This document shows, in pieces, positions 24,882 through 33,834 of a stretch of 64,000 bases of DNA; within the stretch, counting starts at the first letter, position 1, and every line of letters begins with the position of its first letter. The notes below the pieces were generated by a model. It saw only the letters and a list, made by a program, of their open reading frames with translations, was not told the DNA's origin and searched no databases. Position numbers and translations under genes: made by a program. The stretch is from Candidatus Binatia bacterium (GTDB lineage Bacteria; Desulfobacterota; Binatia; UBA12015): positions 62,001 through 126,000 of the forward strand of contig JAQWJE010000049.1 of assembly GCA_029248525.1 (NCBI GenBank), written 5' to 3'.

Positions 24882-26090
24882 ATGCTCCCCCCCATGAGCA
24901 CCACTGCAACCGACCTGTCGGGAAATCTGCCGCGTCTCGCCGGTTTCAACGCCTTGCAGATGACTCTGTTTCCGGTCGCGATCATCACCCTCTACCAGAA
25001 CCGGGAATTGGGACTGGATATGAGCGCGATCCTGCTCCTCCAGGGTATTTTTGGTCTCGCTATGGTCCTCGCCGAATTTCCTTCCGGCTATATCGCGGAT
25101 CGGATTGGTTATCGGCGCACCCTGATGGTCGCTGCGGGACTCGGAGTTTCAGGCTGGTCGGCTTATCTCTTGGCAAGCGACTTCACGGGGATCCTTGTGG
25201 CCGAACTTATCCTCGGTCTCGCAATGGCACTGATTTCAGGTTGTGACTCCGCCCTGCTCTATGAATCTCTGATCGCCATGCGGCAGGAGTCCGCATTCAC
25301 AAAGTGGATGGGGCGCATCCGTTTTGCCGGTCAGGGTGCGGAGGGTACAGCAGCTCTCGCGGCGGGCGTCCTCTATACGCTATCCCCGACGCTGCCTTTT
25401 CTCTTGCAGATTCCGGTTTGGATCGCCGCTTTCGGCGTAGCGTTCTCTCTGACCGAACCTGCTCGCAGCGCACAGCCCCGAGCCGAACACGGTGAACGAA
25501 TCCGCAAGATCACCCGAGAGGCCCTCATTGAAAACCGGGGGCTCCGGGCAATCATTTTTCTGATTATCGTGCTTGGCTTGTGCTCCTTTATTCCGGTCTG
25601 GATCATCCCGCTCTACGCAGAAGCTGCCGGTGTGCCGGCGGCCTGGATCGGCGTGCTGTGGGCGGTGGCGAACTACACTGTCGCCCTGACCGCGCTCACG
25701 AGTACCAAGGCCGATAAATTTCTCGGCACGCAACGGCTCGCGCTTGTCGGCGTCGCTCTTGCTGCTGTCGGCTACGCCGGTCTCTCTCTCGTTCATGCCT
25801 GGTGGGGCTTCGTCTTCTACTTCTTTCTGACCGCCATTCGCGGGCTGGTCGCGCCGGCTCTTCACCACGTCGAGCAACGGATGATTCCGTCAGACGATCG
25901 AGCGGCTTTTCTTTCGCTGAGAAGCCTTCTTTTCCGTCTCAGCTTTTTCGTTCTGGGCCCATTGGTGGGCGCCAGCATCGATCGGTCCGGTTTCCACGCA
26001 ACATTGCTCGGGGTGGGTATCCTTCTTGTCCTCGCCACGTCGGTCGCCTGGCTTCATGCAAGGCCTTATATGAATCGCATCACTCCATGA
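24882..26090 (+). CDS. Major facilitator superfamily transporter
   Basis: About 402 residues with 12 hydrophobic segments. MFS motif A is present between helices 2 and 3 as GYIADRIGYRRT. The starts at 24882 and 24894 cannot be told apart. It is a single-polypeptide inner-membrane carrier of unknown substrate, of the drug/sugar-efflux-like type. It is divergent from the Gfo/Idh/MocA gene, and its last 11 bases overlap the convergent lipoprotein gene. Confidence 0.87.
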   Translation: MLPPMSTTATDLSGNLPRLAGFNALQMTLFPVAIITLYQNRELGLDMSAILLLQGIFGLAMVLAEFPSGYIADRIGYRRTLMVAAGLGVSGWSAYLLASDFTGILVAELILGLAMALISGCDSALLYESLIAMRQESAFTKWMGRIRFAGQGAEGTAALAAGVLYTLSPTLPFLLQIPVWIAAFGVAFSLTEPARSAQPRAEHGERIRKITREALIENRGLRAIIFLIIVLGLCSFIPVWIIPLYAEAAGVPAAWIGVLWAVANYTVALTALTSTKADKFLGTQRLALVGVALAAVGYAGLSLVHAWWGFVFYFFLTAIRGLVAPALHHVEQRMIPSDDRAAFLSLRSLLFRLSFFVLGPLVGASIDRSGFHATLLGVGILLVLATSVAWLHARPYMNRITP

Positions 26091-27189
26091 CCCCCGCTCC
26101 ATCCGGAAATGCCAATCCCGAGGCAAGCGTTCTGGGTGCCTGCGGTTTCCCATCGATGAATTCAATCACACGGTAGCTCCCAGCGAGGCGGCCCGGACCG
26201 ATCCCGGTTTCGCTGACCCGAATTCCGAGGTCCGCATAGAAGAGTCGACCCGAGCGATCGACAGCAATTCCCATCGGTGTGCCTGTACTAAATGGTACCG
26301 AGCCAAGAGTCTCCCCCGCAGGGGGCTCCAGAATCCGTCGAATAAAATCGCCAGAGAAATCGTATTCTGCGATCACCCCATTAAAGACACTTGAGATGTA
26401 GAGGGAATCCCTGGCCGATGGCGCGACCGCGTTCGGAGTCGGCGAGTTCGGGTTCGCCACGATAAAGTTCTCTCGCTGGACGCGATCGGCCAATGGCGCT
26501 CCGGTCGCATCCAGCCGGCCGCATCCACCCGAGGCTTGATTCGATGTCGGATAGGGCGGGTCAAAACGAAAGACACCTGCCGTTTCCCTCGCACTGGCGA
26601 CATAGGCGCGGTCCTGATCATCCACAAAGATGCCGCCCGCGGTGCCAATGCCGATATCAAGCTTGCAATAGCTCACCGAATCTCCGTCAAAAGGCGGAAA
26701 CCAGATGATCAACTGGCCAGTCGGGGGCCCCGAGGACTGATTCCCCACATCCGTGGTCAGAAGCCGACCGTCTTTCAGAAAACCGCAACCATAGGGTTCG
26801 GGTTGGCTCCGCGATTCCTGATAGGTCGGTGTCAGCTTTCCGACGCGAGTCGCCGAGAGCTCCCCAACCCGTCTTCCGGCGAGCTGAAAGAATCCATACC
26901 CGGCAGGCGGTGTCGGCTGTCCCGTATCCTCCCCGGCAATAAACCGCCCCGAGCCATCCGGCTTGAAACAAATCTGTCCGTTGATGTCCCAGCCACCGGG
27001 ATCCTCCGAGTATCGCTCAATCACCGTCTGGACCGCCCATGGCTCCTGCGTTTCGTATGCCAGCAGCCGATTTCCCTCGGCGCCAAAAGCAATCGGCTGA
27101 CGCTCCTCGCTGTCGCCACATCCGCAGGCAAGGATCGCGACAAGGCCTGCCACGCCAGCGAATCGGATTCCAAAATGATTCTGCTTCAT
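26080..27189 (-). CDS. Lipoprotein with NHL/SMP-30-like beta-propeller
   Basis: 369 residues from the ATG at 27189. The signal sequence ends in a lipobox-like ILACGC. The mature protein consists of repeated strand patterns such as GIFVDDQDRAYVAS and GIAVDRSGRLFYAD, typical of NHL/SMP-30 propellers, with several Cys. The start overlaps the stop of the PQQ-propeller lipoprotein (ATGA), so the two are coupled. Both are predicted to sit on the outer or inner membrane. Substrate or partner is unknown. Confidence 0.8.
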   Translation of the reverse strand: MKQNHFGIRFAGVAGLVAILACGCGDSEERQPIAFGAEGNRLLAYETQEPWAVQTVIERYSEDPGGWDINGQICFKPDGSGRFIAGEDTGQPTPPAGYGFFQLAGRRVGELSATRVGKLTPTYQESRSQPEPYGCGFLKDGRLLTTDVGNQSSGPPTGQLIIWFPPFDGDSVSYCKLDIGIGTAGGIFVDDQDRAYVASARETAGVFRFDPPYPTSNQASGGCGRLDATGAPLADRVQRENFIVANPNSPTPNAVAPSARDSLYISSVFNGVIAEYDFSGDFIRRILEPPAGETLGSVPFSTGTPMGIAVDRSGRLFYADLGIRVSETGIGPGRLAGSYRVIEFIDGKPQAPRTLASGLAFPDGAGVME

Positions 27190-29228
27190 GAACGTTCTCC
27201 TGTGGTTGCTCCTGTCGGATTCGCTTGAGTCGCGCCAGTGCGGTTCTTGATAGTCGTCCCTTCCTCGAGGCCCGTGATCGGCTCCAACTTTTCGCACTGG
27301 CTGCGACGGCATTGCCCCGCATCATCTCGAATGACACACGGCGTGCCATCGGGAAGGACTTCGTAGCGACACCCGGACGCGGTCACGCGATCGACCGTGC
27401 ATTGGTTCTCGTCTTCACAAATGCGTTCCGCCACCAGACATAATCCTTCTTGACACAATCCACCGAAAGCACCAACAGAACATTCGACCCCATTCGCCTT
27501 CCGGGGGTGGCGACAGATACCTTCATCTCGGGGCAGGTCTTCGGTGCAGGTATTGCCGTCGTCGCAGACGCCACCCTCGGGGCAACCCTCCGTTCCGCTC
27601 AGGCAAAAAGCGGAGATCGGGTTCGGCAGAAGAGAAGTCAAAAAAGCGATACTCGCTGGAGATCCTCCACGAGCACCCGTGCCCGACCCGACGAAAAGCA
27701 CGCCGTCCGCAACCACCGCTGGCGAAGAAACCGGTCCGCTGACCGGAAGCCGGTTGAGAACCTCGCCCGTCTCCGCATCGTAGAGGAAAACGGAACCGCC
27801 GAGCGACCCCGCCATCATCACGCCGGGAATGGCTGAGGTTGGCGCATAACTCGGCATCGAATCGGGGCTCGCCCAGAGAATCTCTCCATCGGAACTATCC
27901 ACCGCAAAGGCGGCCGGTAGCTGCGGCGAACTCAGGTCCGTGCCGATCGCCGTACTGATATAAATACGTCCATCGAGCACCGCCGAACTCGCAATGATTC
28001 CTCCGATATCGCCACCTGGAACCACTTGCGTCTGCCAATAGGGCTCGATCTTCCCGGTGAGCTCATTTTCTCCGTCACGATCGAGGAGATAGTAGAAGCC
28101 ATTTTTCTGACCGTAGCCAACCACCTCGCGCTTCTGCCCTTCAATCTCTGCGGTAAAGAGATTCGGCACCGCACCAATCGCGAGATCCTCATTATCGACT
28201 TCATAGGCGCGCCATTTCCACCGAGGCTTTCCTGTGTCGAGGTCCAGAGCAAAGAGGGCCTCATCATAGGGTGGCATCGGGGGTTCGGGGTCCGAAGTCT
28301 CGGGGTCATAATCGGTGTCACAGTTGCTCGACGTGGCATAAAGAAGACGTCGCGTCGGATCGATCGCCGCCGACGACCAGACGTTGCCACACGCAACACC
28401 GGTCCTGTCGAACCCGCAGCCCTCGCGCGTTGAGAGGAAGTCGTCGGCGAGACCGAGTGCGCTCGCGGAATGGTAGCCATCAAAGCGACGGACCTCGTCA
28501 TTCGGATCGGGACGGCAATGAGCGCCGGTGACAACATCGAAGTACCAGCGCAGCGTCCCGTCACGCGCGTCGACGGCATAGAATCCGCCCTTCCCGTCCC
28601 CGAAGTCATTGATGTCCATTCCAAAATAGACAAGCCCCTCAAAAACTGCCGGTGAGGAAAGGATCTCGTTCCGTTCCTCCAGAAAACCGCAATCCGTACA
28701 GCCGGTTCCTGCATCAAACTCCCAAAGAAGCTCTCCGGTTGCCGCCTCCAGAGCATACATCGTCATGCCGCCCGCCACGAAAACTCGTCGTCGTCCATCG
28801 ATATCCGCTACGGCCGCCGATCCTGCGTTGGGGAAGGAAGCGCCCGGGTGCGGCTTGAACCGATAGCTCCAGACCAAAGATCCGTTATCGGCACGCAGGG
28901 CGTAAAAGTTTCCATCCCACGAAGAGATGAAGACCATCTTGACGCGCGTGCCGTCGGGGAACTCCACCCAGGCGACGATCGGCGATGCCGTAACGACAGC
29001 ACCCGTTGTGAAGCGCCAGAGCGGAACGAGACGGTCGACATTCTCCCGGGTCAGAATCGCTTCATCCGCGCGAGAAAAGTTGCGCGCCAGACTGCCGCCA
29101 TAGGTCAGCCACTCCCCCGGTGTCGGCTTTTCCACGTCCACCGCAATGCTTTTCTGACAGCCCGGAATCAGACCGAGAAGCAACAGGAGGGTAAAGCAGA
29201 TTTTTGCCAGCCTCACGCACAATCGCAT
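27186..29228 (-). CDS. Lipoprotein: PQQ-type beta-propeller with Cys-rich CTDC repeats
   Basis: A 680-residue lipoprotein (lipobox LIPGC near residue 24). Residues about 40-560 form a PQQ/quinoprotein-dehydrogenase-like propeller with repeated W-strand units (GSLVWSYRF, GELLWEFDA, GTLRWYFDV, GKPRWKWRA, GEILWASPD). The C-terminal 120 residues hold Cys-rich units of the pattern C-D-D-G-N-x-C-T, resembling the Dicty_CTDC repeats found in secreted deltaproteobacterial proteins. It may bind PQQ or be a structural propeller. PQQ and metal ligands were not checked residue by residue. The downstream propeller gene overlaps by four bases. Confidence 0.85.
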   Translation of the reverse strand: MRLCVRLAKICFTLLLLLGLIPGCQKSIAVDVEKPTPGEWLTYGGSLARNFSRADEAILTRENVDRLVPLWRFTTGAVVTASPIVAWVEFPDGTRVKMVFISSWDGNFYALRADNGSLVWSYRFKPHPGASFPNAGSAAVADIDGRRRVFVAGGMTMYALEAATGELLWEFDAGTGCTDCGFLEERNEILSSPAVFEGLVYFGMDINDFGDGKGGFYAVDARDGTLRWYFDVVTGAHCRPDPNDEVRRFDGYHSASALGLADDFLSTREGCGFDRTGVACGNVWSSAAIDPTRRLLYATSSNCDTDYDPETSDPEPPMPPYDEALFALDLDTGKPRWKWRAYEVDNEDLAIGAVPNLFTAEIEGQKREVVGYGQKNGFYYLLDRDGENELTGKIEPYWQTQVVPGGDIGGIIASSAVLDGRIYISTAIGTDLSSPQLPAAFAVDSSDGEILWASPDSMPSYAPTSAIPGVMMAGSLGGSVFLYDAETGEVLNRLPVSGPVSSPAVVADGVLFVGSGTGARGGSPASIAFLTSLLPNPISAFCLSGTEGCPEGGVCDDGNTCTEDLPRDEGICRHPRKANGVECSVGAFGGLCQEGLCLVAERICEDENQCTVDRVTASGCRYEVLPDGTPCVIRDDAGQCRRSQCEKLEPITGLEEGTTIKNRTGATQANPTGATTGERS

Positions 29229-29314
29229 GGGAGAACCCTGCGGCGTTTTTCCAATCTTGTAAAGCAGATCAAGGTCGCGCGCCCGAAGGCGTCGGGGAAG
29301 ACCGGGAAACTCGT

Positions 29315-30130
29315 CTAACCTTCGAGCAATACCTCGAGAATCCCATCCCAGAGCGCCACCCGAGCCTCGAGTGCAGCGACGGCTGCCTGCGCTGCTTTCG
29401 CATTGCCCCGTGCATGAATCCCGACCAGATCCGCGGTCGCCGGACCATGTGCCTCTCCATCAACCTCGATATGCCGCTCGAGATAGAACCGAAACGCCGA
29501 GAGGTCCCCCGTATCGGAGAGCGTTGGAATCGAAGCTTCGAGGACCGGGAACATTTCCGGGATCAATCTTTCGCGACCCACGCACAAAACGGCGACGCGT
29601 TCGGCCAGGTCGCTTTCCGTCACCGCCAATGTCGTCTCGACAAAAGCTCGTGCCGGCTTCGCCGCATGATTCTCCAACGCTTCAAGCGTCGGTCGGCCCT
29701 TTCGCAAATCTTCAAGAAAATCCAAAACGGGCTGCGGCGAGGCGCCCATACCGCGCATCGCCAGAAGATAGGACTCGAAATGCGAGAGCGGCTCTCCGTT
29801 CAAGGAAATGCCACACTCCTCCTCGAGGAGAATCTCGTGCAGCAAACGAGCAGAGTTCGGGTGCGCGGGCGGTTGCCAGAGCGTTTCTCCGGGGCAGATC
29901 CCCAAGCGCACGGAATGGAGAAGAGCCATGAAGTCCCAAACCGCAAAAACGTGAATCTCGGCAAAAGCCGCCAGTCGGGTTGTCGTGTTCAAAGTCTCGA
30001 AAAGAGGATGCTGACGCGTCCTTTTCTCGAGAGCTCGAATCTGGTCGGCTTCTGCTTGAGGCCATTCAGCACGGATCAGTAAATCCTCGAGGGGCGATGG
30101 GGCAGAAACTTGGAGAGAAGTTGTGGCCAT
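29315..30130 (-). CDS. DUF3050 heme-oxygenase-like protein
   Basis: A 271-residue, largely helical, probably cytoplasmic protein. The segments AFAEIHVFAVWDFMALLHS, RGMGASPQP and FYLERHIEVDGEAHGP are hallmarks of DUF3050, a family with the heme-oxygenase/diiron-oxidase-like (HDO) fold. The conserved His/Glu residues in HV, ERHIE and EAHG could bind a dinuclear iron site, as found for other HDO enzymes. The reaction is unknown. It is divergent from the NTF2-like gene across about 120 bases. Confidence 0.85.
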   Translation of the reverse strand: MATTSLQVSAPSPLEDLLIRAEWPQAEADQIRALEKRTRQHPLFETLNTTTRLAAFAEIHVFAVWDFMALLHSVRLGICPGETLWQPPAHPNSARLLHEILLEEECGISLNGEPLSHFESYLLAMRGMGASPQPVLDFLEDLRKGRPTLEALENHAAKPARAFVETTLAVTESDLAERVAVLCVGRERLIPEMFPVLEASIPTLSDTGDLSAFRFYLERHIEVDGEAHGPATADLVGIHARGNAKAAQAAVAALEARVALWDGILEVLLEG

Positions 30131-30251
30131 GACATGGAACCTGGGTATATTTTAGCCCAGCCTTGGCCACCCTGCACCTCCTCGCAGGCTTTTTTCGACG
30201 CGATTGCCCCCGGGGCAATTTACACCGGGTGTCGCCGTGATAGAGAAACTC

Positions 30252-30701
30252 ATGTCCCGAGAAGCCAATCTGGAAACCATCCACCGAATGTGGTCCGCGC
30301 TCAGCGCACAAGACTGGGAGACCCTGACAGATTGTCTGGACCCCGAAATCCAGTACGAAGACGTCCCGACCGAGGATACCGGTGCAATTGGCCCCGAAAA
30401 TACGGTGCGGCGTCTGCGAATCGCCTTCGACCACTTGGTCGATCATAAGCACGAAATCCACCATCTGGCTGTCGACGGCGACCTGGCCATGCTGGACCAT
30501 ACCGAAACCTGGACCTTCAAGACTGGCGAAACTGCCGTCAACCGCTTCGCCACGGTTCATGAAATGCGCGCGGGAAAAATCTATCGCTGGAGCGATATCT
30601 GGGATGTGAATAAATTCGTCAGTCAATTCCCGGGATGGTTTCTCGAGGTGATGGCTGCCGCGCACGCATCCGACTTTGGCGGCGAAGTCGTCGCACCCTG
30701 A
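30252..30701 (+). CDS. NTF2-like protein (SnoaL/limonene-epoxide-hydrolase-like)
   Basis: About 149 residues from the ATG at 30252 with AGAGAAA upstream. The pattern of helix-1 (TIHRMWSALSAQDWETL) and DPEIQYEDVP, then a long curved sheet ending in YRWSDIWDVNKF, fits the cone-shaped NTF2 fold. The D-x-W-D-x end resembles limonene-1,2-epoxide hydrolases. The catalytic Asp-Arg-Asp triad is not clearly conserved, so the family is assigned only broadly. Confidence 0.72.
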   Translation: MSREANLETIHRMWSALSAQDWETLTDCLDPEIQYEDVPTEDTGAIGPENTVRRLRIAFDHLVDHKHEIHHLAVDGDLAMLDHTETWTFKTGETAVNRFATVHEMRAGKIYRWSDIWDVNKFVSQFPGWFLEVMAAAHASDFGGEVVAP

Positions 30702-30776
30702 ATTTTGAGACTGAACTTTTACTGGCGGCACCGCGCAAATCGATTGCGGGGTACTGCCCCTCGAAAAGGATTCCCC

Positions 30777-31895
30777 ATGAAAGACCCCCGAATGTTTCCC
30801 GTATTAGCGATTTTTGCCGCGATCCTCGCCGGCGCCTGCGGTGGCTCGAGTTCCGAACCCCGGACCCCCGAGCTTCCCGATGAATGGACTCTCATTCGAC
30901 CCGGGGGCGAAACCATCTGTTCGCGCGGCACCGAGTATGCGTACGCCGTTCGTGGCGGCACCGTAAACAAGGTGGTCATCGATTTCATGGGTGGAGGCGC
31001 TTGCTGGGACGAACTGACATGCAGTGTTGCCGACGCGATTTTCAATCCCGAGGTCAACCCGGAGGCCCTCCTGCGTGAGGGCCGGCAGGGAATCTATGAT
31101 CGCGACAACCCGGAGAATCCCTTCAAGGATTGGTACCACGTATTTATCCCGTACTGCACCGGAGATATTCACTGGGGCAATAATGTCGAGACCTATGGCG
31201 AGGGCGAGGATGCGTTTGAGGTTCACCACAAAGGTGCCGTGAACTCGCAGGCCGTAATGGATTGGGTTTACGAAAACTTCGAGAAACCGGAACGGATCTT
31301 CATCACCGGCTGCAGTGCCGGCGCCTATGGTTCGATTGGCTGGGCCCCTTATCTGATGGAGCACTATCAGAACTCGGAAATCGTCCAAGTGGGTGATTGT
31401 GGTGCCGGAGTCATCACGTCCAGCTTTTTCAAGGACAGCTTCCCGTCGTGGAATGCCTTTGCCCAGTCTCCAGCGTTCATCCCGGGATTGAACCCGGACA
31501 ATGTGGACCTGACATCGATCGACCTTTCCTATTTTTATGGCCAGGTCGGGAGTTACTTCCCCGAAGCCAAGGTCGGCCAATACAACTCCAAATATGACAA
31601 CAACCAGACGTTTTTCTACTCGGCCATGGGTGGTCAGGGCGGCGCGACCGCCTGGAGCGAGGACATGACCGCCAACATCGAATCCGCACACCAGCAGGCC
31701 GAAAACTTCCAATCCTATATCGCCTCAGGTGATCAGCACTGCATCATTGTCAGCGATAATTTCTACAACGTGCAGGAAAATGGAATTCGCCTGGTCGACT
31801 GGTTTGGGGACCTGGCCGAAGGCAAAGACGTCGACCCGCGGGTCAGCTGTATCGGTGAGGCATGCGACCGACGGACTGGAGCGCCGGAAGAATAG
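30777..31895 (+). CDS. Lipoprotein, pectinacetylesterase/Notum-like hydrolase
   Basis: 372 residues from the ATG at 30777, with AAAAGGA six bases upstream. Lipobox LAGAC with lipidated C21. Family landmarks: the oxyanion block MGGGACW (71-77) and nucleophile elbow TGCSAGAYGS with Ser180, plus a C-terminal SGDQHC with the catalytic His. Asp of the triad is likely between 300 and 340. Members of this fold deacetylate pectin or remove palmitoleate from Wnt (Notum); bacterial roles are mostly unknown. The GH16 glucanase elsewhere in the window suggests a polysaccharide-processing habit, but this is only context. Confidence 0.87.
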   Translation: MKDPRMFPVLAIFAAILAGACGGSSSEPRTPELPDEWTLIRPGGETICSRGTEYAYAVRGGTVNKVVIDFMGGGACWDELTCSVADAIFNPEVNPEALLREGRQGIYDRDNPENPFKDWYHVFIPYCTGDIHWGNNVETYGEGEDAFEVHHKGAVNSQAVMDWVYENFEKPERIFITGCSAGAYGSIGWAPYLMEHYQNSEIVQVGDCGAGVITSSFFKDSFPSWNAFAQSPAFIPGLNPDNVDLTSIDLSYFYGQVGSYFPEAKVGQYNSKYDNNQTFFYSAMGGQGGATAWSEDMTANIESAHQQAENFQSYIASGDQHCIIVSDNFYNVQENGIRLVDWFGDLAEGKDVDPRVSCIGEACDRRTGAPEE

Positions 31896-31950
31896 GTCCG
31901 CGGCGATTTTTGGTCTTTTCAAAAAAGATTTCCAGGAGACGGCGAGGGCA

Positions 31951-32193
31951 ATGAAAGTTGCGGGATTTCATTTCCTGATTCCGGGCCTCGTATCGGCAGC
32001 AACACCAGCTGCTGCCGATACGCAGCCATCGCTGTTAAAGGAGGGGGCGGTGGAAAGATCGCAGGTGCGCACCAGACGCGGTTCCCACGAAATCGTGGCT
32101 GAGATCTATGCCGCGCCAAACGCCGGACATGCCATGCTCCCCGAGCAACCAAAAGCCGTGGGTGATGCGGTGCTGGAGTTTCTTTCTCGATGA
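31951..32193 (+). pseudogene. Possible alpha/beta-hydrolase C-terminal remnant with signal-like start
   Basis: An 80-codon frame from the ATG at 31951, with CAGGAGAC 12-19 bases upstream. Its last 28 residues read like the C-terminal end of an alpha/beta hydrolase (APNAGHAMLPEQPKAV..AVLEFL, where GHAM is the usual catalytic-His segment). No nucleophile elbow or Asp is present. The first 22 residues look like a weak signal peptide. It overlaps the next gene by ATGA. It is best read as a truncated hydrolase with an internal deletion. A real small exported protein cannot be excluded. Confidence 0.5.
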
Positions 32194-33272
32194 ATATGAT
32201 TGAACCGTCACGAATCCGTCGCGCCTGGCAGGGTCGCATCTCGGGCTGCCAACTGGGCAAACCCATCGAAGCTCTATCGATGATGCAGGGCTTTGATTCG
32301 CTGCAATCGTATCTCGAGCAGGCAAAAGCCCTACCCCTGCGCGACTATGTCCCGCATATCGAGGGGACGCTGGTCGATATCGCGAGGAAATCCTGCCGCG
32401 AATATCTCTGCCGGAGTGAGCCCGATGACGATATTACGTATTCCGTTCTCGCCCTGATGATGCTCGAAGAGCATGGCCGCGGCCTGAATACGGCACACGT
32501 GGCGCGCACGTGGCTACGTTACCTCCCGGCGGGCGCTACCTTCACTGCGGAGCGAGCGGCTTATAATATTCTCGCTCAGGAGGCCGAGACCGGCTTTCTC
32601 TTCGGTGCACCGCCGAACTTCGACCTCGAGCTCTGCTCTGACAATGAATATAATGATTGGATCGGTGCCCAAATACGCGCCGATGTCTACGGATGGGTAT
32701 GTCCCGGCGAGCCCGCACTTGCAGCCGACCTCGCCTCGCGCGATGCCCGACTTTCCCATCGCGACGAGGGTGTTTTCGGCGCGGCATTTATCGCTGCCCT
32801 GGGTGCCGCGATCCCGGCGAGTGATGGCTTTGCGGAGGCCGTCGCGGAGGCGCGGAAACAGATTCCCGAAGGGTCCGCATGTCTGGCCGCTGTCGACCTC
32901 GCCGTTTCGCTGCATGGAACGAAGGATGGCATGGCGAGAATTCGTGAGAGATATGCCGATCTGAGCCCGGTCCATACCGTCAACAACCTGGCGGTCGTCG
33001 TTTTGGGGCTGCTCGAAGGAGAGGATGATTTTTCACAAGCGATCGGTGACACGGTAAGTGCTGGCTGGGACACTGATTGTAACGGCGCAACCGTAGGCGG
33101 ACTTTGGGGCCTCGGCCCGGGAGAAATCCCCGCCTTATGGACAAAACCCTGGCAGGATCGGGTGGCCGTAACGATCGCGGGCGTCGGAGAACTGGCCCTG
33201 GAAGATCTGGTCCGTCGGACCTGTGCTGTCGGCCAAAAGATTGCCGGAGACACCGGCGCAGCGACCTCCTAG
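32190..33272 (+). CDS. ADP-ribosylglycohydrolase-family protein
   Basis: A 360-residue all-helical protein. The two metal-binding motifs of the ARH/DraG family are recognisable: PDDDITYS near residue 77 (usual DDT-type) and GWDTDCNGATVGG near residue 292 (usual GGDTDTNA). Nucleotide-ribose hydrolases of this family remove ADP-ribose from protein or nucleic acid, or act on other ribosylated compounds. The DTDC in place of DTDT is close to DTDCN variants found in metazoan ARH-like and planctomycete proteins, so the substrate may differ from DraG. Its ATG overlaps the preceding stop; an ATG at 32196 is an alternative start. Confidence 0.85.
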   Translation: MNMIEPSRIRRAWQGRISGCQLGKPIEALSMMQGFDSLQSYLEQAKALPLRDYVPHIEGTLVDIARKSCREYLCRSEPDDDITYSVLALMMLEEHGRGLNTAHVARTWLRYLPAGATFTAERAAYNILAQEAETGFLFGAPPNFDLELCSDNEYNDWIGAQIRADVYGWVCPGEPALAADLASRDARLSHRDEGVFGAAFIAALGAAIPASDGFAEAVAEARKQIPEGSACLAAVDLAVSLHGTKDGMARIRERYADLSPVHTVNNLAVVVLGLLEGEDDFSQAIGDTVSAGWDTDCNGATVGGLWGLGPGEIPALWTKPWQDRVAVTIAGVGELALEDLVRRTCAVGQKIAGDTGAATS

Positions 33273-33304
33273 GAGACGCCCGGCATAAAGGCTAAGGATC
33301 GGCC

Positions 33305-33709
33305 ATGCCCAAATTGATTCCCTCTCCCTCCATCATCGAAGCGGCCGGAACGAAACCAAAAAAAATTGAGGAGTTCGCCGGCCGCGTCAACTCCGGACAT
33401 CATGGCGTAAGTCTGGCACGAATGACGTCGCCCGAAGGCTGGCTCGAACCAGGCCAACGCCCGGAGTTTGAGGAGATCACGCTGGTTCTCAGCGGTACCC
33501 TTCATGTGGAACATGAAACAGGAACCCTGAAAGTTCTGGCGGGACAAGCCATCATTACCGAAGCAGGTGAATGGGTCCGCTACAGCACGCCGGAGCCTGA
33601 AGGCGCGCAGTATATTGCAATCTGCCTGCCGGCATTTTCTCCCGATACCGTGCACCGCGACCCGGACAGCATCCCTACTGACCCCGTTGGACGAGCCTCC
33701 GACCAGTAA
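33305..33709 (+). CDS. Single-domain cupin protein
   Basis: A 134-residue double-stranded beta-helix protein. The cupin core is seen in GQRPEFEEITLVLSGTLHVEHE (motif 1, with E-x-V-L-G) and AGQAIITEAGEWVRYSTPEPEGAQYIAICLPAF (motif 2), with an EEIT in place of the usual HxH, so metal binding may be reduced. It probably binds a small acid or sugar; related EutQ-type or ectoine-synthase-type proteins are alternatives. It follows the ARH gene by 32 bases on the same strand. Confidence 0.75.
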   Translation: MPKLIPSPSIIEAAGTKPKKIEEFAGRVNSGHHGVSLARMTSPEGWLEPGQRPEFEEITLVLSGTLHVEHETGTLKVLAGQAIITEAGEWVRYSTPEPEGAQYIAICLPAFSPDTVHRDPDSIPTDPVGRASDQ

Positions 33710-33834
33710 CCGGCAGAGACGTCCGGACGGGTTTCCCCCCAACAGCGTTCGATGTAAATCCTTCTGGAGCCTCGGGCCCTGACGAGAACAAGATGCGAGC
33801 CTAAAATGCCGATCAATGGCAGGAAAGAAGCCTC

